This document shows, piece by piece, positions 27,153 through 37,638 of a DNA stretch of 64,000 nt. Made by a program: the position numbers and the translations under genes. The notes under the pieces are model-generated. The model was given only the letters and a program-made list of their open reading frames with translations. It was not told the origin of the DNA and did not search any database. Source of the DNA: Virgibacillus ihumii (GTDB lineage: Bacteria > Bacillota > Bacilli > Bacillales > Amphibacillaceae); the NCBI RefSeq assembly GCF_902726655.1, contig NZ_CACVAN010000001.1, positions 2,542,001 through 2,606,000 on the forward strand, read 5' to 3'. Numbering within the stretch: the stretch's first letter is position 1; each line of letters opens with the position of its first letter.

Positions 27153-28319
27153 TTAGAGATTCTGGAAAAATAACCGTACCACATCGGCCCCGCCAATAAA
27201 GGTACCAAGGGAGCTTCCAAGGTTAGCCAGGACGACAACAAGCAGTATTCGGGTTACTTTGTTATTCCAAAATCCTTTGACACTGTAAACGTCTTCTGAC
27301 AACATTTCAAAATCTGCTACATTCGGACGACGGAAATATGCCTGTACGAACCCGGCAAACCAGCCTGCTGCCGTGATTGGATCCAGTGATGTGATTGGTG
27401 CCGCAACAAATGCGGTCAAAATCGCCAGTGGATGTCCCAGCGCGAGTGCCACACCAATCGCAGACAATGATCCATTCCACAATACCCACGACAGTGTTTG
27501 CTGAAGTCCGGCGGATGGATTTGCCTGAAACGTAAAAATAATCATCGCAATAATAACAACAGGTATTATCCAGCCAATTATTTTAGGCACTTTGGATTTA
27601 GGCGGAACCTGATTCAGCCTGTCCAGATCCTGCTCGCGGTTTATTTCCTGCTTGATCCCCGGAACGTGTGCCGCACCAAGAACCGCAACCACTTTATCGC
27701 CCGGCGCATCCTTTATTTTCTGAGCCAAATATTGGTCACGTTCATCAATTAATGGCGTTTTCAGTTTCGGAAAATGCTCCGTAAATTCCTGCAGCATGGA
27801 ATTGAGCATATCCTGTTCCTTCATTTTCTCCAGTTCTTCCTCTGTAATCGTCTCCTTGCTGAAAATACTGCCGATCACCTGCATCAGCAGAATCCCTTTT
27901 CCCTTCAAGCCGATATTGCGCCAAATACGAGAAAAGGTAATCTGAATATTACGGTCGGCCAAAACAAGTTCGGCACCTGTATCCCTGGCAGACTTAATTC
28001 CCTGCATCATTTCCTGACCGGCGTTGATTCCAAATTGTTTCGCCATCCGCTTCTGAAACGATGAAATAGCCAGGTTCATTAAAAGTAATGTCGATTTTTT
28101 TTTCTTAATTACCTTAAATATATCCATGTCCTTCCACTTGTTACCATCCATCATCGACTGATACCGCTGTTCATCCAACTCAATACAGACAGAGTCGGGC
28201 TGTTCCTGTTCAATTACGTCCTTTACCTGTTCCGCACTGTGCTTTGATACATGTGCCGTACCAATCAGTATCAGTTCTTTTTCATCCATATCTATTCGCG
28301 TAATGTTCGCTTCCGACAT
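27153..28319 (-). CDS. TraB/PrgY family membrane protein
   Basis: 388 residues. The soluble N-terminal half has the family motifs LIGTAHVSKHSAEQV, CIELDEQRYQSM and VLGAAHVPG with conserved histidines and acids, thought to be a metalloprotease-like site. Four to five helices fill residues 240-388. Enterococcal TraB/PrgY shuts down peptide pheromone activity at the membrane, so a peptide-degrading role is possible. No pheromone gene is visible nearby. Confidence 0.88.
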   Translation of the reverse strand: MSEANITRIDMDEKELILIGTAHVSKHSAEQVKDVIEQEQPDSVCIELDEQRYQSMMDGNKWKDMDIFKVIKKKKSTLLLMNLAISSFQKRMAKQFGINAGQEMMQGIKSARDTGAELVLADRNIQITFSRIWRNIGLKGKGILLMQVIGSIFSKETITEEELEKMKEQDMLNSMLQEFTEHFPKLKTPLIDERDQYLAQKIKDAPGDKVVAVLGAAHVPGIKQEINREQDLDRLNQVPPKSKVPKIIGWIIPVVIIAMIIFTFQANPSAGLQQTLSWVLWNGSLSAIGVALALGHPLAILTAFVAAPITSLDPITAAGWFAGFVQAYFRRPNVADFEMLSEDVYSVKGFWNNKVTRILLVVVLANLGSSLGTFIGGADVVRLFFQNL

Positions 28320-28344
28320 ACAGTTACCTTCCTTTTAGAAAACT

Positions 28345-28371
28345 AAAAGCCTGGTTTGCGGCCAGGCTTTT
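28345..28371 (-). terminator. Rho-independent terminator of the ypjP gene
   Basis: AAAAGCCTGG and CCAGGCTTTT form a perfect 10-bp stem, 6 bp beyond the stop codon on the minus strand. Confidence 0.88.
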
Positions 28372-28376
28372 GCTTG

Positions 28377-28973
28377 TTAAGACATCCATTTCGGCGGGAT
28401 ATTTTTATCCCAGTATATTTCACCGATTTCGTGATGTGTTTCAAATTTATCATTTCGTAAATGATAATGAAAATTAAACCAGTAGCCCTCCAGCGGACGG
28501 TTGTCCCGACGCACATGGAATCTGGCTATATCTTTACCGGTCCGGTTATCATAAACGTTGAAAATCTTCTCCCCGACACCGCTTGACGGGTGCTCTGTTA
28601 TACCTATGTATGGAAGGTTATCTTGTCCAGCTTCTGCCAAAATCATACTTAGTGATTCTTCCATCTTTGGTAAAATATCATTTTCAAATTCATCATCTAT
28701 CTGATCTCCAATACGCGTGCCAAGTTTCGAAATCGCTTGTTCCCTGGCCTTGCCGGTAATCTGACTCATATAGGTTTCCTCAAACTGAAAAACCTGCTCA
28801 GGCTCAGGAACATCTACGGCAATATTATCATTGATAGAATCCGCATCAGAAGGCGTACTGACTGCCTTGTTTTCCTCATCAGCTTCGGGATGCATGTGAA
28901 TAGTCGGGACATAAATGCCAAGCGTCATTATCGCAACAAAAATTACAGCTATTTTTCTCATCCAGACCTTCAT
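28377..28973 (-). CDS. YpjP-like protein
   Basis: 198 residues. A membrane anchor or signal segment (residues 8-25) is followed by an acidic linker and a conserved domain ending in GYWFNFHYHLRNDKFETHHEIGEIYWDKNIPPKWMS, which matches what I know of YpjP, an uncharacterised Bacillaceae protein of about 200 residues. It is probably extracellular and membrane-anchored. The start lies 224 bp from dispersed element B. Confidence 0.75.
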   Translation of the reverse strand: MKVWMRKIAVIFVAIMTLGIYVPTIHMHPEADEENKAVSTPSDADSINDNIAVDVPEPEQVFQFEETYMSQITGKAREQAISKLGTRIGDQIDDEFENDILPKMEESLSMILAEAGQDNLPYIGITEHPSSGVGEKIFNVYDNRTGKDIARFHVRRDNRPLEGYWFNFHYHLRNDKFETHHEIGEIYWDKNIPPKWMS

Positions 28974-29196
28974 ACGAATCCCCTCACTATTTAAGTATTC
29001 ACTTAAAAGTTTACCATTTTCATATAAAAAGTCTATATAAATTTTGTAATAATTTTGTGAAAATCTAACGAAGATGCACCGTGCATTCTTTTACAACCGA
29101 TACCGTATGCACCCCGAAAATAATTATCGTTTTTTGAATTAATCAGCAGGGCCCACAGTTTTATCGGGAATTCAGGATATTAGCACCCATAATATT
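28974..29196. other. Upstream region of ypjP, no gene seen
   Basis: AT-rich non-coding stretch. It probably carries the ypjP promoter on the minus strand. Together with element B and its adjacent terminator it fills the gap up to the cbpA stop. Confidence 0.5.
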
Positions 29197-29285
29197 AGAA
29201 AACTTGGTTGTCACCAAGCCTTTAGGTGACAGCCATAGTTGCACTTATGCAGTAAGAAAGGATTTTATACTTTCTTAACTGCTAA
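29197..29285. repeat. Dispersed two-hairpin element, copy B
   Basis: Second copy of the element at 11741-11825. Hairpin 1 is GGTTGTCACC ... GGTGACAGCC and hairpin 2 is GCAGTAAGAAAG ... CTTTCTTAACTGC. On the minus strand it starts directly after the T5 tract of the terminator at 29288-29310. Confidence 0.87.
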
Positions 29286-29287
29286 AA

Positions 29288-29310
29288 AGACCTGCCGCCG
29301 GGGCAGGTCT
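29288..29310 (-). terminator. Rho-independent terminator of the CBS-domain gene
   Basis: AGACCTGCC and GGCAGGTCT form a perfect 9-bp stem followed by T5 on the minus strand, then element B. Confidence 0.88.
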
Positions 29311-29329
29311 ATCGAATAGTTAGCAAGTA

Positions 29330-29956
29330 TTAATTCAGCTTTTCCACGTCAGTGACAGTAAAGTTGTTTTTTTCAAGATCCCGATTTATTTTTTGCATCA
29401 TTTCCTCATTGACTTCTTCGGGAAGCACGATGCAAACACGACGTACATATAAGGAATTGTTATTCAACGATATGACACTTTGTACATTACAGTATTTATT
29501 AACAATCTTCAGCATCTTTCGCAGCGCTCCGGCATATTCGATGGTGCCAATCGTCAATGAATAGCTTCCATTATTGGCACCCCATGCATTTTCCAGCACC
29601 TGAATGACATTGCCGTTGGTAACGATCCCCCGGAATTCTTTCTTATCATTGACCAAAGCAAGATACGGCAGAGGTTTAATGGCGGAGAACACCCGGAAAA
29701 ACGCATCATCCTCTTTGACATACCCTTCATGATCCTTTGTAAGTTCTTTAACGGGTTTCATCAAGTCATTTTCTTTTTCATATTCTAATAGATGTACTTT
29801 GTATATATTTCCAACAAATTTTGTTCCTGAGTCATCCAATACCGGAATACAGCGATATCCCGAATCTTCAAGCGTTTTAAGGACGGTATCCATTCTGTCG
29901 CTCTCTTTCACAAATACAACGTCCTGTTTCTTTACATAGTCATTTTTGACGAGCAT
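29330..29956 (-). CDS. CBS-domain protein, likely c-di-AMP-binding CbpA type
   Basis: 208 residues from ATG 29956. Two CBS motifs (about 1-60 and 65-125: RMDTVLKTLEDSGYRCIPVLDDSG and FFRVFSAIKPLPYLALVNDKKEFRGIVT) are followed by an ACT-like domain (about 140-205). A CBS pair plus ACT is the layout of Listeria CbpA (Lmo0553), a cyclic di-AMP receptor, and the length fits. If correct, it links this cell's c-di-AMP pool to an unknown target. Ligand binding cannot be confirmed by eye. It is monocistronic. Confidence 0.7.
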   Translation of the reverse strand: MLVKNDYVKKQDVVFVKESDRMDTVLKTLEDSGYRCIPVLDDSGTKFVGNIYKVHLLEYEKENDLMKPVKELTKDHEGYVKEDDAFFRVFSAIKPLPYLALVNDKKEFRGIVTNGNVIQVLENAWGANNGSYSLTIGTIEYAGALRKMLKIVNKYCNVQSVISLNNNSLYVRRVCIVLPEEVNEEMMQKINRDLEKNNFTVTDVEKLN

Positions 29957-30172
29957 TTCCCCACTTCCTCCCAAATAAGTATGCTTTCATTTTCCTATAT
30001 TTTCTCCGTAATTGCAATTAAGGGAAAATTGGTATAGTTTTCAAATACACTCTATCAGTCTATTTTAAAATAACACCTGTTATGCATTGAAAATATCTGA
30101 TGCTTTAACATTGATAATTATACATTTGCTTTACGATTTCATACCTTTTTACCTGCAAGTTACTTACACTTT
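29957..30172. other. AT-rich region between divergent cbpA-like gene and gdhA
   Basis: No gene seen. Very AT-rich. It should contain the promoter of the CBS-domain gene on the minus strand. Confidence 0.5.
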
Positions 30173-30201
30173 TTGAAGTTTTTAAAATATTAGTGTATAA
30201 T
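30173..30201 (+). promoter_or_regulatory. Sigma-A-like promoter of gdhA
   Basis: TTGAAG (30173-30178) and TATAAT (30196-30201) are separated by exactly 17 bp. This leaves an untranslated leader of about 120 bp before the gdhA ATG. Confidence 0.7.
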
Positions 30202-30267
30202 TATATCTTACCCTGTATTATTAATCACCATGCTTACGGAAAAACTATTTTTTGACCCGACAATTAA

Positions 30268-31713
<1,446 letters not shown>

Positions 31714-31732
31714 TGATCAATAATACAAATGT

Positions 31733-31765
31733 GAGGCTGACCCACTGCAATGTGGTGTCAGCCTC
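31733..31765 (+). terminator. Rho-independent terminator of gdhA
   Basis: GAGGCTGACCCAC and GTGGTGTCAGCCTC pair with one bulge; a T-rich stretch follows. Confidence 0.8.
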
Positions 31766-31783
31766 TTATATTTGTATATATGT

Positions 31784-32257
31784 TTACTTTTTCAATTCAG
31801 ATGGATGTTTCATGAAAAATGGTACGTTTTCAACACCGGTCATTCGTACATATGTGAACAATTGACCCTTATGATGAATTTCATGATCGATGGCATTGGA
31901 CAGCCAGAAACTTCCCGGAGCAATGTCTTTATTAAATTCCACTTCCTCTGTCAACTGTGATTTGCTGAGTGATTTTAAATCTCTGGTGGTTGCAGTCGTA
32001 TACTTATGAACGATTTCCCGAACATCCCCAATTGTTTTAAAATCGTCCTCCTTTTGCGGCATCGTGAACTCGCCATTCAGAACTGTTTTCACAAACATAT
32101 CCATCGAAGTCGCAATATGTACAGCCAGTTCACCAAGCGGTTTTGCGCCTTCCCACGGTTTAAAGTCAATACCCTGATCATCAACCGATGCAAGCAAATC
32201 ATGAACAACCAGCCGATGCTTCAGCCAGCCATCCACAACTTCATCCATTGTGCTCAT
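31784..32257 (-). CDS. DinB family protein
   Basis: 157 residues, a four-helix bundle length. The metal-binding histidines are visible: HRLVVHDLL, LAVHIATSM and AIDHEIHHKGQLFTYVRMTG. DinB-like proteins of Firmicutes act as bacillithiol transferases or thiol-dependent enzymes, though most are uncharacterised. GGAGGG precedes ATG 32257. It is transcribed alone, convergent with gdhA and divergent from the lectin-like gene. Confidence 0.87.
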   Translation of the reverse strand: MSTMDEVVDGWLKHRLVVHDLLASVDDQGIDFKPWEGAKPLGELAVHIATSMDMFVKTVLNGEFTMPQKEDDFKTIGDVREIVHKYTTATTRDLKSLSKSQLTEEVEFNKDIAPGSFWLSNAIDHEIHHKGQLFTYVRMTGVENVPFFMKHPSELKK

Positions 32258-32339
32258 CGTAAACCCTCCATTTCTGAGAAAATTTTTACACTTTCTATGA
32301 TACAACTATTTTAAAAATTTTTAAATTGAAATGCAGTGA

Positions 32340-32460
32340 TAGATACCAGTTTAACCGGCAGTTTTACGGTGCATTTTACATATTTTTATCAGTCACTTCC
32401 TCACTTCTATCGGTCACTTTTACGTTTTTATCAGTTCACTTCCTCACTTTTATCAGTATT
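32340..32460. repeat. Phased tandem array 5, core TTTTATCAGTCAC, 21-22 bp period
   Basis: Clear units have ATC at 32388, 32409, 32430 and 32452 (steps 21, 21, 22), with CACTTCCTCACTT-type spacers. Two more degenerate units seem to precede them near 32344 and 32366. The core resembles those of arrays 1 and 2. It sits between the divergent DinB and lectin-like genes. Confidence 0.75.
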
Positions 32461-32531
32461 TCCTGTCATAACAATTCCCTAATCAGCCCAATTTTGCATA
32501 CGATAATTCTGTACAAAAAGGAGGTAAAACT

Positions 32532-33728
32532 ATGTATCATTATCCGTATCATAATCTGCCATATGGTGACGCTGTACCGCCGGAACATATGAGGAATATG
32601 CGGCAGCGGCCAAGTTTGCAGCAGATGATGCAAACAATCCGTACCGAACACAGCAACTTATACACGCAGATGGAGCAGGCCGGGCTGAACCGGGGGCTTG
32701 CTGATTATTTATTCTCACTTGTTGTCGGCTACACCCTAAATCAGGCAAATACAAACTTGCCAGCATATCAAATTTACAATCAATTTCACGCTCAGGTGCC
32801 GTGGATCGGGTTTCTATTCAATTTTTATCCTGAAAATGTGTTGGATCGGGTCCTCATCAGAATCATTGAAATAGTACTGAATGCCATCGGTGGTGGCAAT
32901 GGCGGGCAGCCTGACCAAGGCTGGATAGGCTGGGAAAGTCTTGGCGGAACACTTACATCCGCTCCTGCCGTCGCATCGTGGCAGCCGAACCGCCTGGATG
33001 TCTTTGTCAGGGGAACCGGCCAAAATTTGTATCACAAATGGTGGAATGGCAACAGCTGGAGTAACTGGGAAAACCTCGGCGGAACGCTTACTTCTGCTCC
33101 TGCAGCGGTGTCATGGGGGCCAAACCGCATCGATGTATTTGCACGGGGAACCAATCAAAGCCTTTACCACAAATGGTGGAGCGGCAGTAACTGGAGTGAC
33201 TGGGAAAACCTTGGCGGAACGTTAACGAGCGGCCCCGCTGTTTCTTCACGCAGATCAAACCGGCTGGATGTCTTTGTCAGAGGAACAGGCAACAGACTTT
33301 ACATGAAATCATGGAACGGATCCAGCTGGGGGGATTGGATCAATCTGGGAGGCAACCTGAACTCAGAACCAGCAGCCGTTTCATGGAATGCAAATCGGAT
33401 CGATGTGTTTGCCAGAGGTCAAAATAATGATTTAATCCACAAATGGTGGAACGGCAGCAGCTGGAGTGATTGGGAAAGCCTTGGCGGCACATTAACAAGC
33501 GGTCCAGCTGTATCCTCCCGCCGAGCCAATCATCTCGATGTCTTTGTCAGGGGAACGGGCAACAGATTATACAAACGAACCTGGAACGGATCCCGCTGGA
33601 CCAATTGGGAAAATCTCGGTGGGACGCTAACCTCATCACCAGCAGCGGTATCGTGGGGACCGAACCGCACCGACGTTTTTGCACGCGGACAGAACCAGGA
33701 TCTGATCCATTTGTATCGCAATCAGTAG
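32532..33728 (+). CDS. Lectin-like beta-propeller protein (DUF346/PLL type) with unusual N-terminal domain
   Basis: 398 residues. The first ~130 form a proline/tyrosine-rich, partly helical domain with no signal peptide (MYHYPYHNLPYGDAVPPEHM). From W134 six repeats of about 45 residues follow the pattern WENLGGTLTSxPAxxSxxxNRxDVFxRGxxxxLYHKWWNG, as in PLL/tectonin-like sugar-binding propellers. Repeats 1, 2, 4 and 6 carry VASWQPN or VSWxxN loops, while 3 and 5 carry VSSRRxN. AAGGAGGTAA precedes the ATG. With no export signal it may be a spore-surface or cytoplasmic lectin. The target sugar is unknown. Confidence 0.85.
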   Translation: MYHYPYHNLPYGDAVPPEHMRNMRQRPSLQQMMQTIRTEHSNLYTQMEQAGLNRGLADYLFSLVVGYTLNQANTNLPAYQIYNQFHAQVPWIGFLFNFYPENVLDRVLIRIIEIVLNAIGGGNGGQPDQGWIGWESLGGTLTSAPAVASWQPNRLDVFVRGTGQNLYHKWWNGNSWSNWENLGGTLTSAPAAVSWGPNRIDVFARGTNQSLYHKWWSGSNWSDWENLGGTLTSGPAVSSRRSNRLDVFVRGTGNRLYMKSWNGSSWGDWINLGGNLNSEPAAVSWNANRIDVFARGQNNDLIHKWWNGSSWSDWESLGGTLTSGPAVSSRRANHLDVFVRGTGNRLYKRTWNGSRWTNWENLGGTLTSSPAAVSWGPNRTDVFARGQNQDLIHLYRNQ

Positions 33729-33738
33729 TGTCATCAAA

Positions 33739-33771
33739 GAGCTGCGCCCAACATCAGGTGCGGCTCCTTTT
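33739..33771 (+). terminator. Rho-independent terminator of the lectin-like gene
   Basis: GAGCTGCGCC and GGTGCGGCTC pair with G-U wobbles around CAACATCA; CTTTTC follows. Confidence 0.7.
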
Positions 33772-33881
33772 CATTAATTAACCTGCCTGGTGTAGAAGAA
33801 CCACACAACAAAAAAAGAAAAAGCCCGGCACAAAATGCCGATTCAAGAAAGTTTCCTTCAGACAAAACAGGGAAGAATTTT

Positions 33882-34508
33882 TTATCCCTGTTCCTTACCA
33901 ATCAATTCCACAAAATGGGTCAATATCTTGGCTGTGAGTCCCCAAATAACTTTATCTCCATAAACATAAAACAATTCATCTATTTTTCTGGGGTGCCAAT
34001 TGTAGTTCCTTCCGCCTGGAAGAAGTTCATGCGGAAAACCGGTTTCCGGTTCCATCCTGGCATGCACGTAATGCACTTGCGGCGGATTGTTCAGGAAAAA
34101 GGACAGGGGAACTTCAAACACTTCATCCACTTCGGAAGGGTTGGGCTGAACCGATTCAGGATCATGAATCAGTCCGGCGTGCGGATAAATCATCATGCCA
34201 AAAGGGGAGACCAGAAAATCAAGTGGGAATACATCGGTAATTTGCTTCGCACTGATGCCCAGTTCTTCCGTTGTTTCTCTGACAGCTGTATCCTGATCCG
34301 TTTTATCCTGCGGGTCCATTCGTCCTCCCGGAAAACAGATTTCCCCCGGCTGTCGGCGCATTTTATGTGACCGGACCTCAAATAAAACATGAATATCATC
34401 CGTTTTTTGAATTAACGGCAGCAAAACCGCATACTTTGAAAAAGCCTTACTTCCCAACACGGAAGGGGAATGTTTTTTCAATTTTTGCTGAATCGAATTC
34501 AAATCCAT
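33882..34508 (-). CDS. Nudix hydrolase, CoA pyrophosphatase type
   Basis: 208 residues. The UPF0035 CoA signature LFEVRSHKMRRQPGEICFPGG leads straight into the Nudix box GGRMDPQ-x7-TAVRETTEELGI (61-85), with catalytic glutamates in RETTEEL. Members such as NudL/YeaB hydrolyse coenzyme A to phosphopantetheine and 3',5'-ADP. It is monocistronic and divergent from the MFS gene. Confidence 0.9.
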   Translation of the reverse strand: MDLNSIQQKLKKHSPSVLGSKAFSKYAVLLPLIQKTDDIHVLFEVRSHKMRRQPGEICFPGGRMDPQDKTDQDTAVRETTEELGISAKQITDVFPLDFLVSPFGMMIYPHAGLIHDPESVQPNPSEVDEVFEVPLSFFLNNPPQVHYVHARMEPETGFPHELLPGGRNYNWHPRKIDELFYVYGDKVIWGLTAKILTHFVELIGKEQG

Positions 34509-34652
34509 ATTTCCACCCCGGAATTTCTATATTTCTATCAGTATAACATGTGTAACCATCACCAGGCTGATTACAAGATTTCAAACAGGAATTCCCGCCA
34601 AATTTTCTGTACAATGGAAGACAGAAGTGATTTTACCCAGGAGATTTTGCAT

Positions 34653-35999
34653 ATGAACACGACAATAAAAAAACCATGGCTGCTCGTCCTGACAATCGGG
34701 CTAGGTACATTGCTTAATCCGTTGAATTCATCCATGATTTCGGTAGCACTGACCCGATTGCAGCATATTCTGGACCTTTCCTTTGCAAGCGCGACCTGGC
34801 TGATCTCCATTTTCTATTTGGTAAGTGCAGTCGGACAGCCGGTAATGGGAAAGCTTGGCGACATGTTCGGTCAGAAAAAGTTATTTCTGACCGGGTTACT
34901 TCTTGTCGCTTTGTCCTCTGCGCTGGCACCGTTAATTGCAAATTTCGGGTGGCTGCTCGGATGCCGTGCACTGCAGGCTTTAGGCAGCTCCTCCCTGTTT
35001 CCGAGCGGGATGGCGATGGTGCGAAACTATATAACTACCGGCCAGGCAAAAGCATTATCTGTTCTAGCAGTTTTTTCATCCGTTTCAGCAGCATTTGGGC
35101 CGACAATCGGCGGATTTCTTATTGAAGGATTTGACTGGGAAGCTATTTTTCTTATTAACCTGCCGTTTATTGTAATTTCCTTTATGATGGCACTGCTTAT
35201 TTTGCCAAAACAGAGCGGCGGTAAAATAGCACTTGGACGGATTGATTTCGGCGGAATCAGCCTGTTTTCCGTGTCCATCGTATTTTTAATTCTATTCCTG
35301 CTTTCGTTAAAAGATGACATCCGCTACTGGACAATACCGATATTTACCGCTGCTTTCATATTATTCTATCTGTATGAAAAACGACGGCGGTTTCCGTTTA
35401 TTGACTTGGATGCTTTAAAAAACAATACGAATGTGATGCTTGTCTATCTGCAATTTATCAGCATTAATATCGTCTATTATTGCTATTTTTACGGACTGCC
35501 CACCTTTCTGTTGCAGGTACGGGGCTACAGCGAAGGCACCACAGGACTGATTATGCTGGCAATGGCTGGGTTCGGAGTCATTATTGCACCGCTTGCCGGC
35601 AGGTGGATTGATCATCGCGGGTCAAAACCAGCAGTGCTCACCGGCGCGATTGCACTGACTCTGGGAACCGCACTGCTTCTGCTTATCCATCAGACAACTC
35701 CATTGATCGGTCTGCTGGTCGTGATGTCCGTAATTGGGATGAGCAATGGATTTAACAATATTGGCATGCAGACGTCACTATTCAGATTTGCGGAACCGGA
35801 GAAGACCGGGGCAGCTGCCGGATTATTTCAAACAAGCCGGTACCTGGGAGCTATTTTATCGACGGCACTGCTCGGTATTTTCTTTAATGATCAAATTGAT
35901 GTGCAGCACTTCCACATCGTTGCCGTAATCAATCTTGTATTCTGTGCATTCACATTGTTTCTTTCCATCCGGATGCCGGGAAAGCGGGCAGTTGCTTGA
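34653..35999 (+). CDS. MFS drug-efflux-type transporter
   Basis: 448 residues with about 12-14 helices. NPLNSSMISVALTRLQ, the loop motif GKLGDMFGQKK between helices 2 and 3, and RALQALGSSSLFPSGMAMV in helix 4 are typical of DHA-type drug:proton antiporters. CAGGAGA precedes ATG 34653; the long upstream frame is unsupported. No regulator gene adjoins it, so the substrate is unknown. Confidence 0.85.
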   Translation: MNTTIKKPWLLVLTIGLGTLLNPLNSSMISVALTRLQHILDLSFASATWLISIFYLVSAVGQPVMGKLGDMFGQKKLFLTGLLLVALSSALAPLIANFGWLLGCRALQALGSSSLFPSGMAMVRNYITTGQAKALSVLAVFSSVSAAFGPTIGGFLIEGFDWEAIFLINLPFIVISFMMALLILPKQSGGKIALGRIDFGGISLFSVSIVFLILFLLSLKDDIRYWTIPIFTAAFILFYLYEKRRRFPFIDLDALKNNTNVMLVYLQFISINIVYYCYFYGLPTFLLQVRGYSEGTTGLIMLAMAGFGVIIAPLAGRWIDHRGSKPAVLTGAIALTLGTALLLLIHQTTPLIGLLVVMSVIGMSNGFNNIGMQTSLFRFAEPEKTGAAAGLFQTSRYLGAILSTALLGIFFNDQIDVQHFHIVAVINLVFCAFTLFLSIRMPGKRAVA

Positions 36000-36151
36000 A
36001 TGTGAACAAGCTGATCAGTAAACATAGTTTTCCTGCAACAATGTCCTGATAAAAATTGCCGGCTGTTCACACATTTTCGCTAACAACCAGCGGCTTAAAC
36101 ACATCATGCTAAACCGGAAAATCATAAATTCAGAAATGGGTGTAGGTAAGG

Positions 36152-37456
36152 TTGAAGATTATTTTTTCGTCCCTGCAGTGGGCACTATTCATATTAATGA
36201 GCAGTGTTGTAGTTCCGATTGCCATCGCCTCCAGCTACGGACTTCATGACATTGCAACAATCGAATTTGTACAGCGGACTTTATTCGTACTCGGACTTGC
36301 CGGCATTTTGCAAGCCCTTTTCGGACATCATATGCCGGTGCAGGAAGGGCCCGCCGGTCTTTGGTGGGGTGTTTTCTCTTTATACGCCGGATTGGGTGTC
36401 GTTTTATACGGATCACATATAGAAACATTGCGCGTTTTACAGTATGCCTTTTTGTTAAGCGGCGTCATCTTTATTCTGTTAAGTATATTCGGGCTGGTGG
36501 AAAAACTGGCAAAGCTGTTCACACCAACGATTGTCGGGATCTACTTAATTCTGCTGGTTGCACAGTTAAGCAGTTCTTTTTTTCATGGAATGTTTGGCCT
36601 TACCGGCGGCCAGCAAACGGTTCAATCCAATGTTTTGCTGCTTTCCATAGTGATTGTCATTCTTTCGTATTGCATTATGAAAATTCCTAAAATCGGACAT
36701 TACTCTGTCCTGTTCAGTATTATTTTCGGATGGCTGTTATTTTCCATTTTCGGCCTTGCCAAGCCTATCACGACGGTCAACAGCTATTTCAAACTGCCAG
36801 AAATCTTTGCATTCGGATCACCAAGAATTGATCCCACCATGATCATCATGGTTATTGTTATTACATTATTGCTGCTGGCAAACCTGCTTGCTACAGTAAG
36901 GGTGGTTCAACAAGTTCTCGAACGCCAGCATGTTACAGTTGAAACCAATCGTTTAAAGCAGACCGGAATGATCTCAGGGGTCAACCAATTATTGGGCGGC
37001 TTGTTTTCAGCAATCGGAGCTGTTCCTATTTCCGGTTCCGCCGGGTTTATTGAAACGACCAACATTACAAGCAAAAAGCCGTTTATCATAGGTTCACTGA
37101 TTATCGTAGTTATCAGCTTATTTCCGCCATTTACAGCATTTGTCGCATCACTCCCTGAAGCTGTCGGATATGCAGCCATTTTTCCGGTTTTCGCCAGCAT
37201 CATCAGTTTGGCTTTCCGGCAATTTGAAACAGTTGAAAACAAAACCGTCCTATTCCGGGTAATCAGCATATCCTTATTTGCAGGAATTGGCACGATGTTT
37301 ATTCCTTCTGAGGCATTTGCGGAAATGCCGCCGGTACTGGTGTCCATTCTGAGTAATGGTCTCGTTTTTGGTTCGGTAATTGCGATAATACTTGAAACAT
37401 TAGTGAGCCGAATGAACAGACGGAAAGAAAAACAATTCCATTATCGGGCACATTAA
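36152..37456 (+). CDS. NCS2-type purine/pyrimidine permease
   Basis: 434 residues, about 12-14 helices. VPIAIA near the start, HHMPVQEGPAGLWWG, and GLFSAIGAVPISGSAGFIETTNI are NCS2 (uracil/xanthine permease) blocks; it is closest in style to the B. subtilis YwdJ group. The start is TTG 36152 after GGTAAGG. No purine riboswitch or PurR-type leader was seen upstream. The substrate (uracil, xanthine or other base) is unresolved. Confidence 0.82.
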   Translation: MKIIFSSLQWALFILMSSVVVPIAIASSYGLHDIATIEFVQRTLFVLGLAGILQALFGHHMPVQEGPAGLWWGVFSLYAGLGVVLYGSHIETLRVLQYAFLLSGVIFILLSIFGLVEKLAKLFTPTIVGIYLILLVAQLSSSFFHGMFGLTGGQQTVQSNVLLLSIVIVILSYCIMKIPKIGHYSVLFSIIFGWLLFSIFGLAKPITTVNSYFKLPEIFAFGSPRIDPTMIIMVIVITLLLLANLLATVRVVQQVLERQHVTVETNRLKQTGMISGVNQLLGGLFSAIGAVPISGSAGFIETTNITSKKPFIIGSLIIVVISLFPPFTAFVASLPEAVGYAAIFPVFASIISLAFRQFETVENKTVLFRVISISLFAGIGTMFIPSEAFAEMPPVLVSILSNGLVFGSVIAIILETLVSRMNRRKEKQFHYRAH

Positions 37457-37638
37457 AAAGCGGCTTCTCCGGAGTACGATTTTTGCCCGGAAGATGTTTT
37501 GGTTACTGCAAGGTGATTTTTGCCAATGGCTTTATTACCGCCGATTTGACGAATTGAAACGATAAGATAATTATTTCATCTTCACCCAAAAGGGTATAAA
37601 CTAATAGGAAGTTGATGATACAAATTGGAGGGATACTT

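Noticed and set aside
36001..36151. Purine riboswitch or PurBox upstream of the NCS2 permease
   Set aside because: I could not draw the conserved purine aptamer core or a CGAA-type PurR box. Only a loose TGTGAACA/TGTTCACA inverted repeat is seen.
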